DNA of 47,124 nucleotides from contig REEK01000115.1 in assembly GCA_007695115.1 (NCBI GenBank), forward strand, positions 1 to 47,124. Reading direction: 5' to 3'. The DNA comes from Sphaerobacteraceae bacterium (GTDB taxonomy: Bacteria > Chloroflexota > Chloroflexia > Thermomicrobiales > Thermomicrobiaceae). The position numbers were made by a program, and so were the translations under genes. The notes beneath the pieces are model-generated. The model worked only from the letters and a program-made list of their open reading frames with translations. It made no database searches and had not been told where the DNA came from. Positions 23,452 through 32,143 of this stretch are shown in pieces; within the stretch, counting starts at the first letter, position 1; each line of letters starts with the position of its first letter.

Positions 23452-25038
23452 CTACTGTTTTCCGTCGCCCGATTTACGGTCAAGTAACTGTCTGAGAATC
23501 ACCAGATCCCGATGACCAACGGCGCCGGCGAGCACCAGGAATCCAGCGTAGGCGATTGTCCCGATCGCCAATCCCGGGACCAGTCCGACCATCGAGATTG
23601 CTCCTGCGCAGACGGCTCCCATGCCGAGGCCGGCGATCGTCGGTCGAGCGAACAGACCAAACCAGTGTGGGGTTCCGATGTGTTTCTTCATGAAGAACGC
23701 GAGTGGCGCAAAGAGGACGAACTCGGTCAGGATCGTAATTACCGCCGCGGCCATATATCCGTAGATTGGCACCAGAATCAGGTTGGCAACGAAGTTGAAT
23801 CCGACCGCAATAGCGAATGCCACTGAGATGGTCCGCTGCTGGTTGGCCGCGATCAATGTGTACTGGATCACACCGTTGACGAAGCTCAGTGGCAGAAACC
23901 AGATGATCACGCGCAGGACGTTCGCAGATTCGGGCAGGAACGCTTCACCGCCGAGTACGCGAATCATCCACGGCGCCAGGAAGATCGTTCCAATGGTTAT
24001 CGGCCAGGCGATGATGAGCAGAAAGCGGGATGCCTCACGAAACCCCTGTAGCAGTTGCCCGTTTTGTTCCGCTGCCATTCGGGAGAGGATCGGGAAGATC
24101 GCCAGCGTAAAGTAGGCCGGAAGGATGATCAGCATGTTGACGAACTTGTAGGCGGCGTCGTAAGTGCCAAGTGCTGCGTCGCCCTGCGCTGCCTGAATGA
24201 CGAACACGTCCACACGAAAGAACAGGTTCAGAAGCAGCGCGTTCAGGAGTAACGGCCATGAGACGGATGCAAACCACCAGATCTGCTCGCGGGAAATCCC
24301 CCAGCTGGGCCAGATATCGAGATGCCGGAGCGATACGTGATATGCCCCGGCCGAGATGAACGTGGCAATCAGTGCAGCCAGTGCAAGTCCGATTACCCCG
24401 TAACCGGCGAACAATGCCGCCAGCCCGAGTCCGAATCGGCTGAGGTTGGTGAAGATGTTCAGGATCGCCGGCAATTCCATGCGTTCGCGGCCATTGAAGA
24501 CTGAGTTGACGGCCTCACCGTATGATCCGGGGATGATCGACAGCATCATCAGTACGATCGCCCATGCGCTCACCGGAGCCATCTCGAACCAGGCCAGTCC
24601 GCCCATCACATAGATCACCGCAACTGGGGCAATCAATCCCAGAACCAGAATCCGCATCAATGTCGATGCCCCGAGTAGCTGACCGGCGCGCTCTGGTTCC
24701 CGGGCAGTCTCACGGGTTACCAGGACGCTTAGCCCGAAGTCAGAGATCGTCTTGAGGTACAGCCAGGTGACGACGGCAATTGCGTATTGGCCGTTGCCCG
24801 TGACTCCCAGTAGTCGCAGAGCAAACGCCGCGAAGACGAGATCCACTGCGCGATTGGTGAGCTGGCTAGCGATCGGGATAGTGCTGTTCTTGACGATGCG
24901 CTGGACGGTGTTCCCGGCGAACTGATGGAGAAACGGTATGCCCCACCAGGCGACGAGATAGAGCAATGCGGCGAACATGACGCTGAGGGACAGCATGAGG
25001 AACGGTGTCAGCGACCAGCTTTCAAGCGTTTCGACCAT
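23452..25038 (-). CDS. Polysaccharide flippase (MATE/Wzx-like oligosaccharide exporter)
   Basis: A 528-residue polytopic membrane protein with about 13-14 hydrophobic segments. The pattern STIPIASQLTNRAVDLVF, with RETAREPERAGQLLGAS after the third segment, is typical of polysaccharide biosynthesis flippases that move undecaprenyl-linked oligosaccharides to the outer face. The final polymorphic C-terminal part matches the polysaccharide biosynthesis C-terminal domain. AGGATGAG precedes the ATG. It is the last gene of the nine-gene surface-glycan operon. MurJ is an alternative but less likely in this context. Confidence 0.88.
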   Translation of the reverse strand: MVETLESWSLTPFLMLSLSVMFAALLYLVAWWGIPFLHQFAGNTVQRIVKNSTIPIASQLTNRAVDLVFAAFALRLLGVTGNGQYAIAVVTWLYLKTISDFGLSVLVTRETAREPERAGQLLGASTLMRILVLGLIAPVAVIYVMGGLAWFEMAPVSAWAIVLMMLSIIPGSYGEAVNSVFNGRERMELPAILNIFTNLSRFGLGLAALFAGYGVIGLALAALIATFISAGAYHVSLRHLDIWPSWGISREQIWWFASVSWPLLLNALLLNLFFRVDVFVIQAAQGDAALGTYDAAYKFVNMLIILPAYFTLAIFPILSRMAAEQNGQLLQGFREASRFLLIIAWPITIGTIFLAPWMIRVLGGEAFLPESANVLRVIIWFLPLSFVNGVIQYTLIAANQQRTISVAFAIAVGFNFVANLILVPIYGYMAAAVITILTEFVLFAPLAFFMKKHIGTPHWFGLFARPTIAGLGMGAVCAGAISMVGLVPGLAIGTIAYAGFLVLAGAVGHRDLVILRQLLDRKSGDGKQ

Positions 25039-25095
25039 GGCTCATCCTGTTCGCATTGCCGGTCCTGGCCTGGCGATCTCTTGCCGATTGAGCGT

Positions 25096-25254
25096 TCACA
25101 GCAACGCAAGCGCGAAGACAAACGTGCACATGCAGATGATCAAGCCGAAGGACCCGACGCCGATGAGGATGATTATGTACCTGGCACGGTTGCTCGGTTC
25201 CGGGGTCTGGTTATCGGGTTCCTGGTGGCTATCTCTGTCGCTTTGCTCGGTCAC
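25096..25254 (-). CDS. Small single-pass membrane protein (52 residues)
   Basis: A short gene hidden between a glycosyltransferase and the flippase. GTG at 25254 overlaps the glycosyltransferase stop (GTGA), with GGGGG just upstream, which argues for real, coupled translation. The first 25 residues are polar (TEQSDRDSHQEPDNQTPEP), then one hydrophobic helix (YIIILIGVGSFGLIICMC onwards) reaches the C-terminus. I do not recognise a family. Its place suggests a role in the glycan export complex, but this is inference. Confidence 0.6.
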   Translation of the reverse strand: MTEQSDRDSHQEPDNQTPEPSNRARYIIILIGVGSFGLIICMCTFVFALALL

Positions 25255-26375
25255 CGGGCAACCCCCTTGTAAATGGCGATATGCTGCTCGGCCGCAGATG
25301 CCCATGAGTAGGATGCACTCCGCCGCGTGCCTGCCTCGATGAGTTGCTGCCTGGCCTGTTCGTCGGTGGCGATCAGGGACATCTGGGATGCGAGCGCATG
25401 AGCGTCTTCAACCGGAGCATACAGGGCGGCGTCTCCGGCTACTTCCCGATGGGCGGGTGTCGATGACGCAACCACCGCGGTCCCACTCGCCATCGCTTCC
25501 AGAAGCGGAAGTCCGAAGCCCTCGTACCGAGAGGGGTAGACCAATCCAAGGCTGCCGGCATAGAGGGCCGGGAGCAGATTGTCGCCAACCCCTTGAAGGT
25601 GGCGAATTGGTAGTCGCTCGGACGCGCTATTGATCGACGCGACAATCTCATCGGCCAGCCACCCCGTGCGTCCGACGATAACGAGTGACACATCTGGATG
25701 ATCCTCGTGAATCGATTCGAAGGCACGCAGAAGTGTAAGGTGATCCTTGCGGGGTTCGACCGTCCCAACGGTGATGAAATAGGGGCGTTTCAGGCCGAGT
25801 TGCGCCTGCATGGCGAACACGTCGGAGGCCGACGGTTTCTGGAAGATCGGGTCGGCTGCATGGTGAATCACTTCAACCCGGTTCGGGGAGATCTCGTAGA
25901 ACTCGCAGAGATCACGCTTCGTGGTTTCGGAGACTGCGATCACTTTGCGGGCCCGGTCGATCGACCTGGGCACCGCCCGATCGAGATAGCGCTTCAGGCG
26001 AGGGTGGGCGACCTGCGGCATCAGTGCGTAGGACAGATCGTGAACGGTGACCACTGACGGGCACGACGATGGCGGAACCACGAAATCGGTTCCATGAATG
26101 ACGTCTGGTGAGTCGATATAGCGGTCGATCGGGAAGGGAATCCCGAGCCTGTGCCAGGCCATGTTCAGCCAGCGTGATGAGATTGGGAGTTGCGATGAAC
26201 TCACGCTATCTCCGCCTGGCAGGCGAACATCACTGTCCACTTCTGCGGCGTACCAGAGGTGCCAGGCAATTTCGTCGCTGGTGCCGTTCTGCAATGCATC
26301 GAACAGGCTGCGAGTATAGCGACCGACCCCGGCAACCTGATCAATTGCTGGAGTGTAGTCCAGTGCTACTTTCAA
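25251..26375 (-). CDS. GT4-family glycosyltransferase
   Basis: A 374-residue GT-B enzyme. It opens MKVALDYTPAIDQVAGVGRY, the typical glycine-rich acceptor-side loop; the C-terminal domain has FITVGTVEPRKDHLTLL and the E-x7-E motif (YEGFGLPLLEAMASG), common in mannosyltransferase-like GT4 enzymes. The ATG lies 35 bases inside the end of the upstream gene. It likely adds a sugar to the lipid-linked glycan built by this operon. Donor and linkage are not readable from sequence. Confidence 0.9.
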   Translation of the reverse strand: MKVALDYTPAIDQVAGVGRYTRSLFDALQNGTSDEIAWHLWYAAEVDSDVRLPGGDSVSSSQLPISSRWLNMAWHRLGIPFPIDRYIDSPDVIHGTDFVVPPSSCPSVVTVHDLSYALMPQVAHPRLKRYLDRAVPRSIDRARKVIAVSETTKRDLCEFYEISPNRVEVIHHAADPIFQKPSASDVFAMQAQLGLKRPYFITVGTVEPRKDHLTLLRAFESIHEDHPDVSLVIVGRTGWLADEIVASINSASERLPIRHLQGVGDNLLPALYAGSLGLVYPSRYEGFGLPLLEAMASGTAVVASSTPAHREVAGDAALYAPVEDAHALASQMSLIATDEQARQQLIEAGTRRSASYSWASAAEQHIAIYKGVAR

Positions 26376-27399
26376 TCTGTCTTCCTCGCCATCTCCATCG
26401 TGTCAATAGAAAGACCCCGGTGCCGATCACCAGCACGCTCCAGTAGGCCACGAACCGATCCAGCACGGCCAGTGAGGCGGCCACGCCATCGCTGAATCCC
26501 ATAACGACTGCAGCCCCAACGATACCGATCTCAACAAATCCGAGTCCGGCCGGTGTGGCCGGTACGGCAGTCAGCAGGCTTGCCAGCAACGCGATGAAAA
26601 CGGCTTCCGGGATGCCCAGCCCTGCACCGATAGCCAAACCGATCAGGTACATGCGGGCGCCTTCGAGCAGCCAGATCACCGACGTCAGGGAGACCAGAGA
26701 CGGGACTTTCCGGTAGGACATGAGCGCGCCCTGCTCGAGCCGCAGGTAGTGCGTCATTGCTCGCTCGGGTACGAACCGTCGGAGTACTGTCCGATATCGG
26801 AAGGCGAGGAAGAACGCGACGATCAGGCCAATACCCATTGCCGCAGCAAACAGCAGCCAGTTCTCAAGCGAATCTGGCACGCGGGTACCGAAGACGACAA
26901 ACCCCGAAACAACCAGGAGAAGTGCCAGTGCCACAACGTCGGCCAGTCGCTCGGCTACCACCGTGCCAAATGCTGTGCTGAAGGGCGTTCGAGAGCGCGA
27001 CTTCAGCAGGTATCCGCGGTAGGCGTCGCCGAGTTTGGCTGGGAGCAGGCAGTTGAAATACCAGGAGACCATGTAGATCGCGGCCATGCCCCGAACCCCT
27101 GGCATCTGGTAGCCAGGATCAGGTCGCACGTCGGCGGAATCAAGCAGGTTCGTCCACCGCAGCGACCGGATAAAGATCGAACCGTAGTTGGCCAGGAATG
27201 CCAGAAGGATGAAGCCAACGTGCGCGTTCCGAAGCTGGCTGTAAATGTCGTTCCAGTCCAGATCGAGTCTGGTGATTGCGAGAACGACGATGCCCGCACC
27301 GATCAGAAACGAGATCAGCGTTCGTGGGCGCAACAGCCGTTTGCGAAGGCCGTAGTCGTCGTTATCGTAGGTCTGATCTGGACTCTGTCCGGAGGTCAA
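26341..27399 (-). CDS. YbhN / lysylphosphatidylglycerol synthase transmembrane family protein
   Basis: A 352-residue polytopic membrane protein with about eight hydrophobic segments and a short basic N-terminus. The patterns IFIRSLRW near residue 77, LLPAKLGDAYRGYL (about 120) and TPAGLGFVEIGIVG (about 280) are hallmarks of the UPF0104/YbhN group, which includes the membrane part of MprF and AglD-like proteins. These are often encoded in glycan clusters and may handle polyprenyl- or lipid-linked substrates. The soluble synthetase domain of MprF is absent. Start and upstream stop overlap (ATGA). Confidence 0.85.
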   Translation of the reverse strand: MTSGQSPDQTYDNDDYGLRKRLLRPRTLISFLIGAGIVVLAITRLDLDWNDIYSQLRNAHVGFILLAFLANYGSIFIRSLRWTNLLDSADVRPDPGYQMPGVRGMAAIYMVSWYFNCLLPAKLGDAYRGYLLKSRSRTPFSTAFGTVVAERLADVVALALLLVVSGFVVFGTRVPDSLENWLLFAAAMGIGLIVAFFLAFRYRTVLRRFVPERAMTHYLRLEQGALMSYRKVPSLVSLTSVIWLLEGARMYLIGLAIGAGLGIPEAVFIALLASLLTAVPATPAGLGFVEIGIVGAAVVMGFSDGVAASLAVLDRFVAYWSVLVIGTGVFLLTRWRWRGRQIESSTGLHSSN

Positions 27400-29021
27400 T
27401 TGTGCTCCCGTACAGATACTGATGGCCGCAAATCCTGCGAACGCTCATTGCGTCCTTCGGAATCGTACTGCATCGCTGGTGAGTGTACCGATGGTGATTC
27501 GTCAGCAGTGTCGCCCTCCTCAGACGGTAGTCGCGTCACAAGAATGGCGATAGCCCAGAGAAACCCCATCTGAACGGTGATGTTCAGTACGTGGAGATTC
27601 TCGAAGATGTTGTGGACAAGGAGTGCGGTGGTGGTTCCCAGAACACCGATTCCGATCGCCCGGGAGAGCGCGTCCGGATGTCGGTAGGCTCTCCATCCGA
27701 CGACGAGCACGGTGATCGCGAGAACCACGTAGGCGGCAAGCCCGAGCAATCCGGTCTCGGCAAGGAGGTGGAGGTAGTAGTTATGGGCGTGTCCCTGTGA
27801 ATCTGAGAACTGTGGGTGAACAGCAAATTCGGTGAAACGGTCGTCGAAATTGCCGACGCCAACGCCCAGCCACGGAGATTGATCCCACATGGCGATAGCA
27901 GTCTGCCAGTGGGACATCCGCTCGATCGCGGCGAAGTTATCGTCAGTGACCGGCATCCCGCGCACGTCCCCGATTCGAACCTGATCAACGAGTTGAACGA
28001 ATCGCTCTTCGATGACCGTCAGAATCGCACCGGATGCACCGATCAGAAGGCCGAATGTCAGTAACAGCGCACTGACGGCGGTGGTCAGGATTGCTCGTTG
28101 ACCGAGCAAGATCACGATCACCGCGATTCCGGCAATCGTGCCGACCCACCCACCGCGGGAAAAGCTCACCGCAATCGCTGACAGGCCGATGATCATGCCG
28201 ATCCCGAATAGTGCGAACAGGGCTGAGCTGACGATTGCCCGAGAGCGAAGCTCCTTGCTCGCAAGGAATCCCGATGGCCGAACACGCAGGTATTCACGAA
28301 CGTGCGCGCTGGCACGAACTCCTGCCCAGATTGAGAGTGGGATCAACGGCAGCGTCACCATCTCCATATAGGCAGCGAAGCTGTTCGGCATGCCGAAGGT
28401 TCCGAAAGCTCGTGAGAATCCAGCGCCAATCTGGAAACTCGAGGGGCCGGCTCCCGTGATCGCCTGGCCGAGCCCGAGCCCGCCCTGAGCAATCGCCAGT
28501 ATGGCGATCAACGCTAGCCCGATGACGATATGCCTTCGCGTCTCCAGGAATTGCAGTGTTAGCCAGATAGCCACCAGGGCAACGAACCAGCGGTAGAGCT
28601 CCTCGAAGCTCGAACCGAGATCGCCGGCGTTGAGCAGCGAGACCAGCATCGCGCCCATCAGCCCCAACACTGAAGCCAGAATCCACGACCACCGGATCGG
28701 CGTTTGTCGACGAATGAGAATCAGAGGAAGAAGCAACAACGCGGCCCCGAAGAAGACTCGGGTTACGGTGATCGGTACGTCTTCCGGAAGAGGGACTACA
28801 TCCTGAACAGGGACAGATATCACCAATCCCAGCACAAGAAGTATCGGATTGAGCAACAGAACTATGACTGCAACCGGCGCAACGAGTATCCCGATGTTGA
28901 ATGGCATCGGGATAAATGCAAGAACGATCACCACTGCGGCGATCAGCACGATCGACAGCCATGGTGGGCCACCTGCCCAGGAAGACGGAGCGCTAACCCT
29001 GTTTTCTGGTAGTCGAGACAT
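27396..29021 (-). CDS. O-antigen ligase / Wzy polymerase-like membrane protein
   Basis: A 541-residue membrane protein with about twelve segments. The large external loop with SHWQTAIAMWDQSPWLGVGVGNF and a later HAHNYYLHLLAETG carries the Wzy_C/RfaL pattern, including the catalytic-type His of the HN motif. These enzymes polymerise or ligate lipid-linked glycans on the outer face. A polar tail of about 60 residues follows. ATG overlaps the epimerase gene by 29 bases. A second member of the same family is encoded two genes upstream. Confidence 0.87.
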   Translation of the reverse strand: MSRLPENRVSAPSSWAGGPPWLSIVLIAAVVIVLAFIPMPFNIGILVAPVAVIVLLLNPILLVLGLVISVPVQDVVPLPEDVPITVTRVFFGAALLLLPLILIRRQTPIRWSWILASVLGLMGAMLVSLLNAGDLGSSFEELYRWFVALVAIWLTLQFLETRRHIVIGLALIAILAIAQGGLGLGQAITGAGPSSFQIGAGFSRAFGTFGMPNSFAAYMEMVTLPLIPLSIWAGVRASAHVREYLRVRPSGFLASKELRSRAIVSSALFALFGIGMIIGLSAIAVSFSRGGWVGTIAGIAVIVILLGQRAILTTAVSALLLTFGLLIGASGAILTVIEERFVQLVDQVRIGDVRGMPVTDDNFAAIERMSHWQTAIAMWDQSPWLGVGVGNFDDRFTEFAVHPQFSDSQGHAHNYYLHLLAETGLLGLAAYVVLAITVLVVGWRAYRHPDALSRAIGIGVLGTTTALLVHNIFENLHVLNITVQMGFLWAIAILVTRLPSEEGDTADESPSVHSPAMQYDSEGRNERSQDLRPSVSVREHN

Positions 29022-29949
29022 ACGCGCTCAGGTCATCGATCGTGGCCCGGAAGCCATCTTCGATACCGGTTGTGGCCGACCAGTCAAGCAGTCGTATCGC
29101 TTTGTCGATGTTCGGACATCGAACGTATGGATCGTCGGCCCGGGCTTCCATGAAGTCGATGCGGGACTGCGATCCGCAATTCTCGATGATCGTCTCGGCA
29201 ATCGCCAGAACCGATCGTTCATCCGGATTCCCGAGATTGATCACTTCGCCGCGAGTGTTGTCGCAGTTCATTGCCCGGATGATTCCCTGAACGAGATCGG
29301 TCACGTAGCAAAGCGACCGGGTCTGGTTGCCGTCACCGAAGATCGTCAGTGGTTTATCCTGCAGGGCAGCCATAATGAATGCCGGTATAACTCGGCCGTC
29401 GTTTGGATCGCTTCTTGGCCCGTAGGTGTTGAAGATACGGATGATACGGGCGTTCAGGTCGAAATTCCGGACGAACTCCATGGTGATCGACTCACCGAAC
29501 CGCTTGCTCTCGTCGTAACAGCTTCTGGGTCCGACCGGGTTCACGTTGCCGAAGTACGTCTCCGGCTGCGGGTGAACCTCGGGATCTCCGTATGCTTCAG
29601 ACGTCGATGCGAACAGGAATGACGCCTGATGCTGACTGGCGAAGTTCAGAAGGTTGTAGGTTCCAATCGAGTTGGTCAGATGCGTTTCGATCGGGTTCCG
29701 CATGTACCCGACAGGGCTAGCCGGGCTGGCCAGATGAAACACCTGATCGACCCCTTCGGAGAGCTCGAGTGGGGTGGTGATGTTGTGCTCGACGAGCCGG
29801 AATCGCGGCTCATCGGCGAGATGTGCGATGTTCACCGCACGTCCGGTGATGAAGTTGTCGACGCCGATGACCTCGTGGCCCAGCTCAAGGAGTGCGTCGG
29901 TCAGATGTGAGCCAATGAATCCGGCCGCGCCAGCAATGAGGATTTTCAA
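28993..29949 (-). CDS. NAD-dependent sugar epimerase/decarboxylase, UXS-like (UDP-glucuronate decarboxylase)
   Basis: A 318-residue extended SDR. The Rossmann motif GAAGFIG is at 7-13 and the catalytic Tyr145/Lys149 lie in SCYDESKR. LASPASPVGYMRNPIETH and TSEAYGDPEVHPQPE are the typical UXS blocks that separate it from UDP-glucose 4-epimerases. UXS converts UDP-glucuronate to UDP-xylose, so the operon may supply its own xylose-type donor. ATG overlaps the stop of the preceding gene (ATGA). Confidence 0.85.
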   Translation of the reverse strand: MKILIAGAAGFIGSHLTDALLELGHEVIGVDNFITGRAVNIAHLADEPRFRLVEHNITTPLELSEGVDQVFHLASPASPVGYMRNPIETHLTNSIGTYNLLNFASQHQASFLFASTSEAYGDPEVHPQPETYFGNVNPVGPRSCYDESKRFGESITMEFVRNFDLNARIIRIFNTYGPRSDPNDGRVIPAFIMAALQDKPLTIFGDGNQTRSLCYVTDLVQGIIRAMNCDNTRGEVINLGNPDERSVLAIAETIIENCGSQSRIDFMEARADDPYVRCPNIDKAIRLLDWSATTGIEDGFRATIDDLSAYVSTTRKQG

Positions 29950-31403
29950 CGTTCGCCTTCCGATTCGGTTAATGAGTCAGCTTCTTCAGACGCTTCAGCT
30001 TCCTGCGTCTCTTCGAGGTCTGCGTCGTCGATTACTGGCTCGTGAGACGGTGGAAGCAGGGCAACCATTAGCCAGGCACTGACCGCGAGTTCGGGCAGAA
30101 AATAGCTGTGATCGACCATTCCATGAACGGCTACCGTGATCAGTGCCCCTGCCGCGGCGAGCGTCACCCTGTCCTGAACCAACAATGCTGTGCGCACGTG
30201 TCGATAGGTAATCAACCCGATCATCCCGATGACAATCAAGCCGATTATACCGAGCGATAGCCAGCTATCGAGCAAGATGTTGTGTGGGTGTGACGTGAAT
30301 CGTTCCGGCCAGGCCGCCGGGTTGATGTAGCGAGGAGAATATTGGTAGAGAAACTGGTCCAGCCCAACACCGGTCATCACATGGTCGGCGATCATATTCA
30401 GCGACGATTGCCAGAGTTCGATGCGCATCGACCCGCTGCCACCGCCAAGAAACGAGAGCGTCCGTTCCGGTGCGGTCATCATCATTGCCACGAACGCCGT
30501 CACGCTCGCCCCCAGCATAGCGACGGCGAATCGGCCCGCCTGGGCTATGACCAAAATCAGCAAGACTCCAGCACCAACCCCAAGGAACGCACCACGAGAG
30601 AACGTCAGGAGAAGAACAACCGCGACCAGCGCCGATGGAATCAGCCAGTTCCGTGCGATCTTGTTGCGAAAAAGTACGCCGACGAGAATACCGAGGACGA
30701 GTGCACGATCGAGCACGAGTGCTAGCGCGTTCGGATGCGGAGCAATCCCGGATAGCCGGGTGACAGCATCGGCCTGAACTCCGCCACCCAGTGCTCCGTC
30801 GATCAGTGCCAGGATAGAACTGACTACCGCCCCGGCCAGAAAGAGTCCTACCGCGATGTATCGATAGTCAGCGTGTTGCCGAAGGATCGGGACAATGAGA
30901 AAGAAGAATGCAACTGGGACGACGATCGTCCAGCGGGCGAGCCGGAGGCTCTCCGCTGCGTGCGCGCCATCCGCCATCCAGATGATGGATACGATGCCCG
31001 CGATCACCAGTAGAAACGCGATCCCTGCCGCAAGGCGGTCAGGAACGATCGTGCGCATGTAGCTGTAGCGATCTTCTGGCTCGATTCGGGTGAGTTTCCA
31101 GAATCCAGCCAAGAATCTTGGGGTGTATCCGATGACCCCGGCGATCGTCAGAGCTTCCAGCACGTTCAATTCGAATGAACCGAGCAGCATCGGTTGAAAC
31201 GAGAGCGGGATCATCGCCGGGATCGCCAGGATCACTGACCGCGGGTAGACGAGGGCAAAGGCAAGTAGCCCGCCGATCGCTGCCCAGCTCATTAAGCCGA
31301 GCTGAAGAATGGCTGGAATCGCGACAATTATGATAACGATTGAGATAAGCGCTATTTCGCGTGCAATGACCTGCGGATGCAGGTGTTCCGGCGCTCTTTG
31401 CAT
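29946..31403 (-). CDS. O-antigen ligase / Wzy polymerase-like membrane protein
   Basis: A 485-residue polytopic protein with about twelve segments. The loop WQSSLNMIADHVMTGVGLD and the following FTSHPHNILLDSWLSLGI carry the Wzy_C/RfaL pattern with the PHN motif. The last 40 residues are highly acidic (ETQEAEASEEADSLTE). I chose the ATG at 31403, which overlaps the upstream TGA and has GAGGG nearby; a longer frame would run 46 codons into the preceding gene. It may polymerise the repeat, while the second homologue ligates it, or the reverse. Confidence 0.87.
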   Translation of the reverse strand: MQRAPEHLHPQVIAREIALISIVIIIVAIPAILQLGLMSWAAIGGLLAFALVYPRSVILAIPAMIPLSFQPMLLGSFELNVLEALTIAGVIGYTPRFLAGFWKLTRIEPEDRYSYMRTIVPDRLAAGIAFLLVIAGIVSIIWMADGAHAAESLRLARWTIVVPVAFFFLIVPILRQHADYRYIAVGLFLAGAVVSSILALIDGALGGGVQADAVTRLSGIAPHPNALALVLDRALVLGILVGVLFRNKIARNWLIPSALVAVVLLLTFSRGAFLGVGAGVLLILVIAQAGRFAVAMLGASVTAFVAMMMTAPERTLSFLGGGSGSMRIELWQSSLNMIADHVMTGVGLDQFLYQYSPRYINPAAWPERFTSHPHNILLDSWLSLGIIGLIVIGMIGLITYRHVRTALLVQDRVTLAAAGALITVAVHGMVDHSYFLPELAVSAWLMVALLPPSHEPVIDDADLEETQEAEASEEADSLTESEGER

Positions 31404-32143
31404 CAATCCCTCGTCATCCGTCGCTGCGCCGGTGATGGCCGCAGTACGTGAGTGCTCTGGCGATTGATTCCGTAGAGCAATGCCCGGACGAGGAGAAAGA
31501 TTCCACCGCCGAGTCCGGAGTATCCGAGTATGAATGCCCATGGGAAGGGGATCGATGCGTCGACTTCGAATCCGGAAAGTGCCAACTCACCGTCGCCATC
31601 AGCCACGATATGTACCGTGTGCTCTCCATGCGCCAGGTTCTGTCCGATTCGGATTGGCTGGTCCGACGTCTGCGCAGACCACAAATTGACATAGCTCCCG
31701 ACATCATCCTGAAGGAGATGATCGACTGGTCGATCGTTCACAGTGATGTATGCCCGACTTGCGTCCGGCCCCAGGCGTGCCCAGAGATAGAGGTCGGTGC
31801 CATAAAAGGCAGCACGCAGACTGCTGCCGCGCAGATCGGTGGCAAGCCAGTCGCTGTCACCTATTTCCTGGGTGACCCAGTCGCCCTCCAGAGCGGGATC
31901 CACATCTTCGATATCTGTCTGCCCGGGCATAAGGAGCGCATGACCTGGCAGTACTGTGCTGGATGCTGAATCCCGGGGCGTGCGAATGTCAGGAAGGGAC
32001 TGCTCCAGATTCATCAGCCAGGCTACTGCGCCGGTAAGCAGGATGATTCCGGCAATGGCGGCAATTGGCCAGGCCTGTACAGCCGTTCCAGTCTTCGGAG
32101 CTGATTCCTGTGACTCGTCCTGGTTCATCTGGCGCTCACTCAT
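31403..32143 (-). CDS. Membrane-anchored beta-sandwich protein, unknown
   Basis: A 246-residue protein with one N-terminal membrane segment (about 25-44), an external domain (about 50-200) and a second segment near 205-228. The external domain shares a repeated pattern with the C-terminal domain of the next-upstream glycoside hydrolase: FYGTDLYLWARLG then YITVNDRPVDHLL then LSGFEVDAS here, against FSGTDLTLIPG, YVTLNGEPVDNDL and LRGIDVDYE there. It is probably a carbohydrate-binding-type beta-sandwich. ATG overlaps the hydrolase stop. I know no named family with certainty. Confidence 0.72.
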   Translation of the reverse strand: MSERQMNQDESQESAPKTGTAVQAWPIAAIAGIILLTGAVAWLMNLEQSLPDIRTPRDSASSTVLPGHALLMPGQTDIEDVDPALEGDWVTQEIGDSDWLATDLRGSSLRAAFYGTDLYLWARLGPDASRAYITVNDRPVDHLLQDDVGSYVNLWSAQTSDQPIRIGQNLAHGEHTVHIVADGDGELALSGFEVDASIPFPWAFILGYSGLGGGIFLLVRALLYGINRQSTHVLRPSPAQRRMTRD

